A stretch of 64,000 nt of DNA from an uncultured Prevotella sp. (GTDB lineage Bacteria; Bacteroidota; Bacteroidia; Bacteroidales; Bacteroidaceae), in assembly GCA_944321645.1 (NCBI GenBank), contig CALUMB010000004.1, forward strand, positions 1 through 64,000, in the 5' to 3' direction. The notes under the pieces are model-generated. The model was not told the origin of the DNA. It saw nothing but the letters and a program-made list of their open reading frames with translations, and did not search any database. A program made the position numbers and the translations under genes. Shown here piece after piece: positions 19,798-28,238 of this stretch (the stretch's first letter is position 1; each line of letters starts with the position of its first letter).

Positions 19798-20958
19798 ATG
19801 GACATAGAATTTGTAAGAAGCCGTTTCATCAAACACTTCGACGGAAAAGAGGGCAACATCTACACATCGCCGGGCCGCATCAACCTCATTGGCGAGCACA
19901 CCGACTACAACGGAGGCTACGTTTTCCCGGGAGCCGTAGACAAAGGCATCATGTGTGAGATTCGCCCCAACGGCACAAACACCATAATGGCATACGCTAT
20001 CGACCTGAAAGACCGCGTGGAGTTTAAGGTGGACGACCCGCAAGGCCCGCGCACGAGCTGGGCGCGCTACATCTACGGCATAGTGCAGGAGATGCGCAAG
20101 CTCGGAGTTGACGTGAAAGGCTTCAACACTGCCTTCGCAGGCGACGTTCCCCTCGGGGCCGGAATGTCGTCGTCGGCAGCCCTGGAGAGCTGCTACGCCT
20201 TCGCGCTGAACGACCTCTTCGGCGACAACAAGGTGAGCAAGTGGGACATGGTGCTGGCAGGGCAGGCCACGGAGCACAACTACTGCGGCGTAAACTGCGG
20301 CATTATGGACCAGTTTGCGAGCGTGTTCGGCAAGGCCGGGTGCCTCATGCGCCTCGACTGCCGCAGCCGCGAGTTTGAGTACTTCCCCTTCAACCCCGTG
20401 GGCTACAAGCTCGTGCTGCTCGACTCTGTGGTGAAGCACGAACTGGCAGGCTCGCCATACAACGACCGCCGCAACAGCTGCGAGAACGTGGTGAAGCACA
20501 TCGCGGCCAAGCACCCGGAGGCAAAGTTCGAGACGTTGCGCGACTGCACGTGGGAGCAGCTTGAGGAAGTGAAGCCCGAAATAAGCGAGGAAGACTACCG
20601 CCGCGCCAAGTTCGTGCTCGGCGAGAAAGACCGCGTGCTCGCCGTTTGCGACGCGCTGAACGCCGGCGACTACGAGACCGTGGGCCAGAAGATGTACGAG
20701 ACGCACTACGGGCTGTCGAAGGAGTATGAGGTGTCGTGCGAGGAGCTTGACTTCCTCAACGACATAGCCAAGGAGAACGGCGTGACCGGCAGCCGAATCA
20801 TGGGCGGCGGCTTCGGCGGATGCACCATCAACCTCGTAAAGGAGGAGCTTTACGACAAGTTCATCGCCGACGCAAAGGAGAAGTACACGGCCAAGTTCGG
20901 CCACGCACCGAAGGTGTACGACGTAGTGATAAGCGACGGCTCTCGCCGCGTTTGCTGA
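19798..20958 (+). CDS. galK: Galactokinase
   Basis: Phosphorylates alpha-galactose to galactose 1-phosphate, the first step of the Leloir pathway. The 386 residues show all GHMP-kinase motifs: the galactokinase signature GRINLIGEHTDYNGGYV from about residue 26, the ATP loop PLGAGMSSSAALE at 118-130, and the C-terminal GGGFGGC. The Asp in NCGIMDQFAS is the catalytic base. It is the last gene of the galM-symporter-galK operon, followed by a strong terminator. galT and galE are not in the window. Confidence 0.97.
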   Translation: MDIEFVRSRFIKHFDGKEGNIYTSPGRINLIGEHTDYNGGYVFPGAVDKGIMCEIRPNGTNTIMAYAIDLKDRVEFKVDDPQGPRTSWARYIYGIVQEMRKLGVDVKGFNTAFAGDVPLGAGMSSSAALESCYAFALNDLFGDNKVSKWDMVLAGQATEHNYCGVNCGIMDQFASVFGKAGCLMRLDCRSREFEYFPFNPVGYKLVLLDSVVKHELAGSPYNDRRNSCENVVKHIAAKHPEAKFETLRDCTWEQLEEVKPEISEEDYRRAKFVLGEKDRVLAVCDALNAGDYETVGQKMYETHYGLSKEYEVSCEELDFLNDIAKENGVTGSRIMGGGFGGCTINLVKEELYDKFIADAKEKYTAKFGHAPKVYDVVISDGSRRVC

Positions 20959-21018
20959 CAGACTATGCCTTCAGCTTGCCGCCCACTGAGCAAACGGCAA
21001 GGTTTTGGCAAAACACAA

Positions 21019-21062
21019 GACAACCATGCAGCCAATCTTTGGGCCGCATGGTTGTCTTTTCT
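21019..21062 (+). terminator. Rho-independent terminator of the galactose operon
   Basis: GACAACCATGCAGCC pairs with GGCCGCATGGTTGTC with one mismatch around a short loop, and is followed directly by TTTTCTT. Confidence 0.85.
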
Positions 21063-21090
21063 TACAGCATTAAGGCAAACGTGGAAGCAG

Positions 21091-21317
21091 TTTTAGATAC
21101 TTAAAAATATGCAAATATAATCGGCCTACGCCGCATTCATTTTAACAAAGGGGCGTATTGTGTTGTAAAACGTGCCGTTTTGGCTTGCAAAACGGCCTGT
21201 TTCGCAGTCTAAAACGACCCGTTTCGCAAGCCAAAATGGCACGTTTTGCAATACGTTGGCTATCAAATGGTTACAAGGAACGCCACCTGTTAACATTTTT
21301 AACGCGCAAATGTTAAC
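21091..21317 (-). repeat. Dispersed 22-nt-phased palindrome element, copy C (complete, reversed)
   Basis: Units start at 21167, 21189, 21211 and 21233, exactly 22 nt apart. Unit 1 with its spacer is the reverse complement of the spacer plus unit 4 with one mismatch, so the array can fold into one long hairpin. The GTTAACATTT end closes the element at 21317 and forms its own 10-bp inverted repeat (21289-21298 with 21308-21317). The other end, a TTTTAG/TTGCATATTTTTAAGTA relative, is at 21091-21115. The distance from the GTTAAC end to the array is 70. Confidence 0.85.
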
Positions 21318-21348
21318 TTGGGCATACTGAAAAACGTGCGGCGGACAA

Positions 21349-21840
21349 TCATTCGCCAAGCAGCATCTCATAATCCACCACGTCGAGCCAACGGCCAAAC
21401 TTGCGGCCTACCTGGCGGAACAAAGACGCCCTGGCGAAGCCGAGGCGACTGTGGAAAGCTACGCTCTGAAGGTTTTCGGCAGTGATGCAGGCCACCAAGG
21501 CATGGCACCCGGCAGCGCGGCAGTCGGCCACAAGCCGCTCCATAAGCAGCCTGCCTATGCCCCGCCTGCGGCATCCAGGGGCTACGTAGACCGTGGTCTC
21601 GAACGTCTGCGCGTATGCGGGCCGCTCCTTCCAGGCGTGGGCGTAACAGTAGCCCACCACCGCACCGCCCTCTTCGCACACGTAGTAAGGGTATGCCCGC
21701 GATATTTCGGCTATGCGCCGCCGCATCTCCTGCACGGCGACAGGCTGCAACTCAAACGAGACGGCGGTCTCCAGCACATAGTGGTTGTATATGGCGGCTA
21801 TGGCCGCCGCGTCGGCAGGGCGCACCTTTCTAATTTGCAT
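21349..21840 (-). CDS. GNAT-family N-acetyltransferase (phosphinothricin acetyltransferase-like)
   Basis: A 163-residue acetyltransferase that transfers acetyl from acetyl-CoA to an amine. It matches the PAT/MddA branch: start IRKVRPADAAAIAAIYNHYV, the FE residues after TAVS, a GYCYAHAWKERPAY strand, the acetyl-CoA loop RRRGIGRLL, and the late ENLQSVAFHSRLGF helix. In this branch substrates include methionine sulfoximine and phosphinothricin; the natural substrate here is unknown. It sits 68 bases downstream of carB on the same strand but behind a terminator, so it is probably expressed separately or by read-through. Confidence 0.85.
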   Translation of the reverse strand: MQIRKVRPADAAAIAAIYNHYVLETAVSFELQPVAVQEMRRRIAEISRAYPYYVCEEGGAVVGYCYAHAWKERPAYAQTFETTVYVAPGCRRRGIGRLLMERLVADCRAAGCHALVACITAENLQSVAFHSRLGFARASLFRQVGRKFGRWLDVVDYEMLLGE

Positions 21841-21855
21841 AGTGCCTTAAACAGC

Positions 21856-21885
21856 AAAAAGGGAGCCGCCACACGGGCAGCTCCC
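21856..21885 (-). terminator. Rho-independent terminator after carB
   Basis: On the minus strand GGGAGCTGCC pairs with GGCGGCTCCC (one wobble, 5-nt loop) and is followed by TTTTT. Confidence 0.85.
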
Positions 21886-21908
21886 CAATACAGAAAAACT
21901 TTATTTCG

Positions 21909-24900
21909 TCACTTATACTCTGCCCAACTCTTGATGTCGATGTCCTCGGGCTTCACGCGGCAGAAGGCGTGGATGAACGCGCTGGCCAACCGGCTGTTGG
22001 TAATCAGCGGCACGTTGAGGTCGATGGCGGCGCGGCGTATCTTGTAGCCGTTGGTAAGCTCGCCTGCCGTAAGGTTCTTGGGTATGTTCACCACAAGGTC
22101 TATCTCGTGGTTGTGGAGCATATCGATGGCCTGCGGCTGCTTGTCCTCAGAGGGCCAGAACACCTCGGTGTTCTCTATTCCGTTCTCGGTGAGGTACTTA
22201 GAGCTGCCGCTCGTGGCGTAAATCCTGTAGCCGTTTTCCACGAGCGTGCGGGCAGCGTCGAGCATCTCGGCCTTCTGCTTCGCCCCGCCAGAGGAAAGCA
22301 GGATGTTCTTTTCCGGTATCCGCTGCCCCACGGAGAGCATGCTCTTAAGCAAGGCAGTGCTCGTGTCGTCGCCAAGGCAGCCCACCTCGCCCGTCGAGGC
22401 CATATCGACGCCAAGCACAGGGTCGGCCTTCTGCAGGCGGTTGAACGAGAACTGGCTGGCCTTTATGCCCACGTAGTCGAGGTCGAACAGGTTCTTGCCC
22501 GGCTTCTCCACGGGCAGGCCGAGCATCACTTTAGTGGCAAGCTCGATGAGGTTTATCTTAAGCACCTTGCTCACGAAGGGGAAGGAACGCGACGCGCGGA
22601 GGTTGCACTCTATCACCTTAATGTCGTTCTCCTTGGCGAGGAACTGTATGTTGAACGGGCCGCTGATGTGCAGCTCCTGGGCAATCATGCGGCTCACGCG
22701 CTTGATGCGGCGCACAGTCTCGCAGTAGAGCTTCTGCGGCGGGAACTGTATGGTGGCGTCGCCAGAGTGAACACCGGCAAACTCGATGTGCTCGCTGATG
22801 GCGTAGGCTATGATTTCGCCGTTCCTTGCCACGGCATCCATCTCCACTTCCTTTGCGTGCTCTATGAAGCGGCTCACCACCACGGGGTGGTCTTCGCTTA
22901 CGTTGGCAGCCAGGCGGAGGAACTTTTCAAGCTCCTCTTGGTTGGAGCAGACGTTCATGGCGGCCCCGGAGAGCACGTAAGACGGGCGGACGAGCACCGG
23001 GAAGCCCACCTTGTCGATGAACTTGTTGATGTCCTCCATGGTGGTCAGCGCGCTCCACTCCGGCTGGTCGATGCCGTTGCGCGAGAGCATGGCCGAGAAC
23101 TTCGCGCGGTCCTCGGCGTTGTCGATGTCCTTGGCCGACGTGCCGAGGATTGGCACGTGCTGCCCGTCGAGGCGCATGGCAAGGTTGTTGGGTATCTGCC
23201 CGCCTGTGGAGACAATCACCCCGTGCGGGCATTCGAGGTCGATGATGTCCATCACGCGCTCGAACGTAAGCTCGTCGAAGTAGAGGCGGTCGCACATATC
23301 GTAGTCGGTCGACACGGTCTCGGGGTTGTAGTTTATCATCACCGAACGGTATCCCTCCTTGCGTATGGTGTGCAGTGCCTGCACCCCGCACCAGTCGAAT
23401 TCCACCGACGAGCCAATGCGGTAGGCTCCCGAGCCAAGCACGATGATGGAACGCTTGTCGCGCTCGAAGCTGATGTCGTGGGCCACGGCAGCGTATGTGA
23501 GGTAGAGGTAGTTTGTCTGGGCGGGATATTCTGCCGCGAGCGTGTCTATCTGCTTCACGTAAGGCACGATGCCGTAGCCCTTGCGCAGGTTGCGCACCAC
23601 CAGGCCGGCCTTGGCCATGCTGTGAAGCTCGGCCTCAAGCCCCACAGCGCGGGCTATCTGGAAGTCGGTGAAGCCGTAGACCTTGGCCTCGCGCAGCAAG
23701 TCCTTGCCGAGGTTGTTGACGCTCTTGAGGGCCTTCATGCGCTCGTCGATGTCAATTATGTGCTTCAGCTTCTGCAAGAACCACTTGTCTATCTTCGTCA
23801 GGTCGTGTATCTGGTCGATCGTGTAGCCCTTGTGCATGGCCTTGGATATGATAAACACGCGCTTGTCGGTAGGCTCGCGCAGGGCTGCGTCGATGTCGGG
23901 TATCTCCAGTTCCTTGTTCTCCACGAAGCCGTGCATGCCCTGGCCAATCATGCGCAAGCCCTTCTGTATGGCCTCCTCGAAGTTGCGCCCGATGGCCATT
24001 ACCTCGCCAACGGACTTCATCGAGGAGCCAAGCTCCTTGTCAACGCCGCGGAACTTGCTCAGGTCCCAGCGCGGAATCTTGCACACCACGTAGTCGAGCG
24101 CAGGCTCGAAGAATGCGCTCGTGGTCTTCGTCACAGAGTTCTTAAGTTCAAAAAGCCCGTAGCCCATGCCCAGCTTAGCGGCCACGAAGGCGAGCGGATA
24201 GCCCGTGGCCTTCGACGCGAGGGCCGACGAGCGGCTCAGGCGGGCGTTGACCTCAATCACGCGGTAGTCCTCGCTCTGCGGGTCGAAGGCGTACTGCACG
24301 TTGCATTCGCCAACGATTCCGATGTGGCGGATAATCTTAATTGAGAGCGCGCGCAGCTTGTGGTACTCGCTGTTGGTGAGCGTCTGCGACGGGGCAATCA
24401 CGATGCTCTCGCCCGTATGGATGCCGAGGGGGTCGAAATTCTCCATGTTGCAGACAGTGATGCAGTTGTCGTAGCGGTCGCGCACCACCTCATACTCAAT
24501 CTCCTTCCAGCCCTTGAGGCTCTTCTCCACAAGCACCTGGGGCGAGAACGAAAATGCCTTTTCGGCCAGCTTGTCAAGCTCCTCCTCGTTGTCGCAGAAG
24601 CCGCTGCCAAGCCCTCCGAGGGCGTATGCGGCGCGGAGTATCACGGGGTAGCCCAACTCCTTGGCCGCCCGGCGGGCCTGCTCTATGTTCTCGCAAGCCT
24701 CGCTCTTGATGGTCTTGACGCCAATCTCGTTGAGCTTCTCTACGAAAAGCTCGCGGTCCTCGGTGTCCATGATGGCCTGAACGGGCGTGCCGAGCACGCG
24801 GACGCCATACTTCTCGAGCACACCGCTCTTGTAGAGCGCCACGCCGCAGTTGAGCGCGGTCTGCCCGCCAAAGGCCAGGAGGATGCCGTCGGGGCGCTCC

Positions 24901-25136
24901 TTCTCAATCACCCGCTCTACGAAATAGGGCTGAACGGGCAAGAAATATATCTGGTCGGCCACGCCCTCCGACGTCTGCACGGTGGCGATGTTGGGGTTGA
25001 TGAGCACAGTGTAGACACCTTCCTCGCGCAAAGCCTTCAACGCCTGCGAGCCGGAATAGTCGAACTCGCCGGCCTCGCCAATCTTCAATGCCCCCGATCC
25101 CAAGAGCAAGACCTTCTTTATATTCTCGTCTTTCAT
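21909..25136 (-). CDS. carB: Carbamoyl-phosphate synthase, large subunit
   Basis: Makes carbamoyl phosphate from bicarbonate, ammonia delivered by CarA, and two ATP, for pyrimidines and arginine. The 1075 residues are full length with the internal duplication: two ATP-grasp halves, seen as LLGSGALKIGEAGEFDYSG at the start of half 1 and VLGSGAYRIGSSVEFDWCG at the start of half 2. The allosteric domain is at about 930-1075. The start lies 3 bases after carA, so the two are translationally linked. It is the last gene of a run in which all members handle glutamine nitrogen (glmS, purF-like, carA, carB). Confidence 0.97.
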   Translation of the reverse strand: MKDENIKKVLLLGSGALKIGEAGEFDYSGSQALKALREEGVYTVLINPNIATVQTSEGVADQIYFLPVQPYFVERVIEKERPDGILLAFGGQTALNCGVALYKSGVLEKYGVRVLGTPVQAIMDTEDRELFVEKLNEIGVKTIKSEACENIEQARRAAKELGYPVILRAAYALGGLGSGFCDNEEELDKLAEKAFSFSPQVLVEKSLKGWKEIEYEVVRDRYDNCITVCNMENFDPLGIHTGESIVIAPSQTLTNSEYHKLRALSIKIIRHIGIVGECNVQYAFDPQSEDYRVIEVNARLSRSSALASKATGYPLAFVAAKLGMGYGLFELKNSVTKTTSAFFEPALDYVVCKIPRWDLSKFRGVDKELGSSMKSVGEVMAIGRNFEEAIQKGLRMIGQGMHGFVENKELEIPDIDAALREPTDKRVFIISKAMHKGYTIDQIHDLTKIDKWFLQKLKHIIDIDERMKALKSVNNLGKDLLREAKVYGFTDFQIARAVGLEAELHSMAKAGLVVRNLRKGYGIVPYVKQIDTLAAEYPAQTNYLYLTYAAVAHDISFERDKRSIIVLGSGAYRIGSSVEFDWCGVQALHTIRKEGYRSVMINYNPETVSTDYDMCDRLYFDELTFERVMDIIDLECPHGVIVSTGGQIPNNLAMRLDGQHVPILGTSAKDIDNAEDRAKFSAMLSRNGIDQPEWSALTTMEDINKFIDKVGFPVLVRPSYVLSGAAMNVCSNQEELEKFLRLAANVSEDHPVVVSRFIEHAKEVEMDAVARNGEIIAYAISEHIEFAGVHSGDATIQFPPQKLYCETVRRIKRVSRMIAQELHISGPFNIQFLAKENDIKVIECNLRASRSFPFVSKVLKINLIELATKVMLGLPVEKPGKNLFDLDYVGIKASQFSFNRLQKADPVLGVDMASTGEVGCLGDDTSTALLKSMLSVGQRIPEKNILLSSGGAKQKAEMLDAARTLVENGYRIYATSGSSKYLTENGIENTEVFWPSEDKQPQAIDMLHNHEIDLVVNIPKNLTAGELTNGYKIRRAAIDLNVPLITNSRLASAFIHAFCRVKPEDIDIKSWAEYK

Positions 25137-25139
25137 CTT

Positions 25140-26216
25140 CTACTTCAATTTTTCAACAAAACGGTCAAACATAAACTCTGTGTCCACGGGGCCGGAGCAA
25201 GCCTCAGGGTGGAACTGGCTGGTAAACCACGGATACTCCGCGTGGCAGATGCCTTCGTTAGACCCGTCGTTCATATTAACGAAAAGCTCCCTCCAGTCGC
25301 TCCCCAGCGTCTTGGCATCCACGGCGTAACCGTGGTTCTGGCTCGTCACGTAGCACTTGTTTGTACCCACCTCGCGCACCGGCTGGTTGTGGGAGCGGTG
25401 GCCATACTTCAGCTTATAGATTGATGCGCCGCCTGCCTTGGCCAGCAATTGGTTGCCCATGCAGATGCCGCAGATGGGCTTTCGCGACTGCCCCATCTGT
25501 TTCCTTATCACCTTTACGGCGTCTTCGCACATATCGGGGTCGCCGGGGCCGTTGCCAAGGAAAAGCCCGTCGAAGTCCATCGAGGTATAGTCGTAGTTCC
25601 ACGGAACGCGAACCACCTCAACTCCGCGGTCAACGAGGCAGCGGATGATGTTGTTCTTAACGCCGCAGTCAACGAGCACAACCTTCTTGCCGGCGCCCTC
25701 GTTGTAGCGCACAACCTGCTTGCAGCTCACCATGTCCACAAAGTTCACCCCCTCGTAGGCAGCCTCCGGGATGTTGTCGGGGTCGTCGTCGAATATGATT
25801 TTGCCCATCATAACCCCATGCTCGCGCAGCACCTTAGTGAGCTGGCGCGTGTCTATTCCGGTAATGCCCGGCACGTGCTCGCGCTTAAGCCAGTCGGCAA
25901 GGCTCTCCACGGCATTCCAGTGGCTGTACTCCTCGCTGTAGTCGGCCACGATTATGGCCGAAGCGTAAATCCTGTCGCTCTCCATGAACGTGGCGATGCC
26001 GTCCGCCCCGACAGTGAACGGCGGCACGCCGTAGTTGCCGACCAAGGGGTATGTGAGGGTCATCAGCTGCCCCGCATACGACGGGTCGGTGAGGCTTTCG
26101 GGGTAGCCCACCATCGCTGTGTTGAAGACAACCTCCCCGGCAACCGGCTTTTCGTAGCCAAAGGACTTGCCGTGGAATTTCGTTCCGTCCTCAAGAACAA
26201 GAGTTACGTTCTTCAT
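25140..26216 (-). CDS. carA: Carbamoyl-phosphate synthase, small (glutaminase) subunit
   Basis: Hydrolyses glutamine and channels ammonia to CarB. The 358 residues contain the N-terminal CPSase domain (LEDGTKFHGKSFGY, FNTAMVGYPESLTDPSYAGQ) and a C-terminal class I glutamine amidotransferase. The nucleophile is in GICMGNQLL and the His-Glu pair in SQFHPEACSGP. It lies 22 bases after the purF-like gene and 3 before carB. No PyrR or arginine operator was recognised. Confidence 0.97.
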   Translation of the reverse strand: MKNVTLVLEDGTKFHGKSFGYEKPVAGEVVFNTAMVGYPESLTDPSYAGQLMTLTYPLVGNYGVPPFTVGADGIATFMESDRIYASAIIVADYSEEYSHWNAVESLADWLKREHVPGITGIDTRQLTKVLREHGVMMGKIIFDDDPDNIPEAAYEGVNFVDMVSCKQVVRYNEGAGKKVVLVDCGVKNNIIRCLVDRGVEVVRVPWNYDYTSMDFDGLFLGNGPGDPDMCEDAVKVIRKQMGQSRKPICGICMGNQLLAKAGGASIYKLKYGHRSHNQPVREVGTNKCYVTSQNHGYAVDAKTLGSDWRELFVNMNDGSNEGICHAEYPWFTSQFHPEACSGPVDTEFMFDRFVEKLK

Positions 26217-26238
26217 TTAAAAATATATAGGGTTGTGG

Positions 26239-28134
26239 TTAAAACTTCTGTCCGAATTTATAAACTTTGTCGTAATAGTTGATGTACGCCTGGTTGACCA
26301 TCTTCATGCCGCCCGGCGTGGGATAGTCGCCCGTGAAATACCAGTCGCCCTTGTGGTTGGGGATGGCTTCGTGCAGCCCCTCGATGCTCTGGAACACTAT
26401 TTCGATAGGCGTGGTCACGCCCGCCGGACGGAGCAGTTCCACCATCTTGGCGTTGAGTTCGGCCACGGTGAAGGGCTTGTAGAGCGCCTTGACGCAACAG
26501 CACATCTGCTCCTTCGGCTTCTTAAGCTCTTCCTTGCACTCCTTGTAAGTGGCGTCGATGAGTCCGTGCATGCCGCGCTCCTTGAGCAGCTCTATGCACG
26601 CCCTGAAGGCAATGAACTCCTCGAGGCGCGCCATGTCGATGCCGTAGTAGTCGGGGTAGCGTATCTGCGGCGACGAGCTTACGATGACAATGCGCTTCGG
26701 GTGGAGGCGGTCGAGTATCTTGATGATGCTCTCGCGCAGCGTGGTGCCGCGCACGATGCTGTCGTCTATGACCACGAGGTTGTCCACCCCGCTCTCCAAC
26801 ACCTCGTAGGTAACGTCGTAAACGTGCGATGCGAGGTCGTTGCGCGAGTTGCCCTCGGTGATGAACGTGCGCAGCTTGATGTCTTTCCAAGCCACCTTTT
26901 CTGAGCGGACGTAGTGCTCGAGGATGTGTTCAAGCTCATCGTGCGTGGGCATTCGCCCAAGACTCTCTATCGCCTTTATCTTCTGCTCGTTCAGATAGCG
27001 CTTGAAGCTGCCCAACATCCCGTAATAGGCAACCTCGGCCGTGTTCGGGATAAAGGAGAAGACGGTGTGCGCCACGTCGTAGTCGACAGCCTTGAGGATT
27101 GGGTCGAGCAGCAGCTCGCCGAGCTTCTTGCGCTCCCGGTAGATGTCGCGGTCGGACCCGCGGCTGAAATATATGCGCTCAAACGAGCACGACTTGTCGC
27201 CGCGCCGCTCGAGGATGCGCTCTACGGAAACCGCGCCGTCTTTGTTGACAATGATTGCCTGGCCCGCATCAAGCTCCTTTATGTCGCCACACTCTATGTC
27301 GAACGTGGTCTGGAGCACAGGGCGCTCGCTCGCCACGGCCACTATTTCGTCGTTGCAGTAATAGAAAGCGGGCCTGATGCCCCACGGGTCGCGCATGGAG
27401 AAAAGCTCGCCGCTGCCGGTGATGCCACACACGACATAGCCCCCGTCGAAGTCGGGCATGGTGGTCTTCAGCACGTTGCTCACCCTGACGTGGCTGTCGA
27501 TGTAGTCCGTAATGTCGGTTCCCTGCAACCCGCTCTCCTTCGCGTCGATGAAGTTGCGCTCCACCTCGCGGTCGAGCCGGTGGCCCATCCACTCCAGCAT
27601 GATGTAGCTGTCGCTGAAGATTCGCGGGCATTGCCCCTGGGCCGTCACCTTGTCGAATATCTCGTCGATGTTCGTCATGTTGAAGTTGCCGCAAAGGCAG
27701 AGGTTCTTGGCCTTCCAGTTGTTGCGCCTAAGGAATGGGTGGACATACTTAAGGCCGCTCTTGCCCGTGGTGGAATAGCGCAGGTGGCCCATGTAAAGCT
27801 CGCCGGCAAACGGCAGGTTCTCCTTGGCGAAGCTCGTGTCGGCAAGCTGCGAGGGCGTCAGCCCGGCAAACTCCTTCTGCGCATTGGCAAAAATCTCAGT
27901 TATGGCATTTGAGCCTAAGGCCTTCTCACGGAACATATACTCGTTGCCCGGCGCGGTGTTGAGCTTCACGCAAGCGATTCCCGCACCTTCCTGGCCGCGG
28001 TTGTGCTGCTTCTCCATCATCAGGTAGAGCTTGTTCATGCCATACAACCACGTGCCATACTTACGCTGGTAATAGTCAAGCGGCTTGAGCAACCTTATCA
28101 TTGCCACGCCGCACTCGTGTTTCAATTGTTCCAT
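26239..28134 (-). CDS. purF: PurF-type amidophosphoribosyltransferase, long form (631 aa)
   Basis: By family it transfers glutamine nitrogen to PRPP, the first step of purine synthesis. The glutaminase half has the nucleophile Cys8 after a seven-residue leader (MEQLKHE), which recalls the cleaved propeptide of Bacillus PurF. It also has GHLRYST (116-122), GNFNMTN (149-155) and RDPWGIRP (248-255). The PRPP loop VVIDDSIVRGTT lies at 454-465. At 631 residues it is about 130-160 longer than E. coli PurF, with extra residues before the PRPP loop (about 365-430) and a long C-terminal tail. It also has an unusual CCC run near residue 550. Similar long forms occur in Bacteroidota beside a normal PurF, so a different substrate is possible. 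It sits between glmS and carA. Confidence 0.85.
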   Translation of the reverse strand: MEQLKHECGVAMIRLLKPLDYYQRKYGTWLYGMNKLYLMMEKQHNRGQEGAGIACVKLNTAPGNEYMFREKALGSNAITEIFANAQKEFAGLTPSQLADTSFAKENLPFAGELYMGHLRYSTTGKSGLKYVHPFLRRNNWKAKNLCLCGNFNMTNIDEIFDKVTAQGQCPRIFSDSYIMLEWMGHRLDREVERNFIDAKESGLQGTDITDYIDSHVRVSNVLKTTMPDFDGGYVVCGITGSGELFSMRDPWGIRPAFYYCNDEIVAVASERPVLQTTFDIECGDIKELDAGQAIIVNKDGAVSVERILERRGDKSCSFERIYFSRGSDRDIYRERKKLGELLLDPILKAVDYDVAHTVFSFIPNTAEVAYYGMLGSFKRYLNEQKIKAIESLGRMPTHDELEHILEHYVRSEKVAWKDIKLRTFITEGNSRNDLASHVYDVTYEVLESGVDNLVVIDDSIVRGTTLRESIIKILDRLHPKRIVIVSSSPQIRYPDYYGIDMARLEEFIAFRACIELLKERGMHGLIDATYKECKEELKKPKEQMCCCVKALYKPFTVAELNAKMVELLRPAGVTTPIEIVFQSIEGLHEAIPNHKGDWYFTGDYPTPGGMKMVNQAYINYYDKVYKFGQKF

Positions 28135-28238
28135 CCGAATGTCTTAAACTCTTATATTCTTAATGTAAAAGCACAAAAACAATGGCGCCCCAGGACTGGC
28201 AACCCCGGCACTGCCTTACATTCCGGCCTGCCCCGGCC

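Larger units (their letters stand above)
20959..21348. other. Intergenic region between galK and the GNAT gene
   Basis: No gene was found in these 390 bases between convergent genes. They contain the galK terminator and a complete copy (C) of the dispersed palindrome element. Confidence 0.75.
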
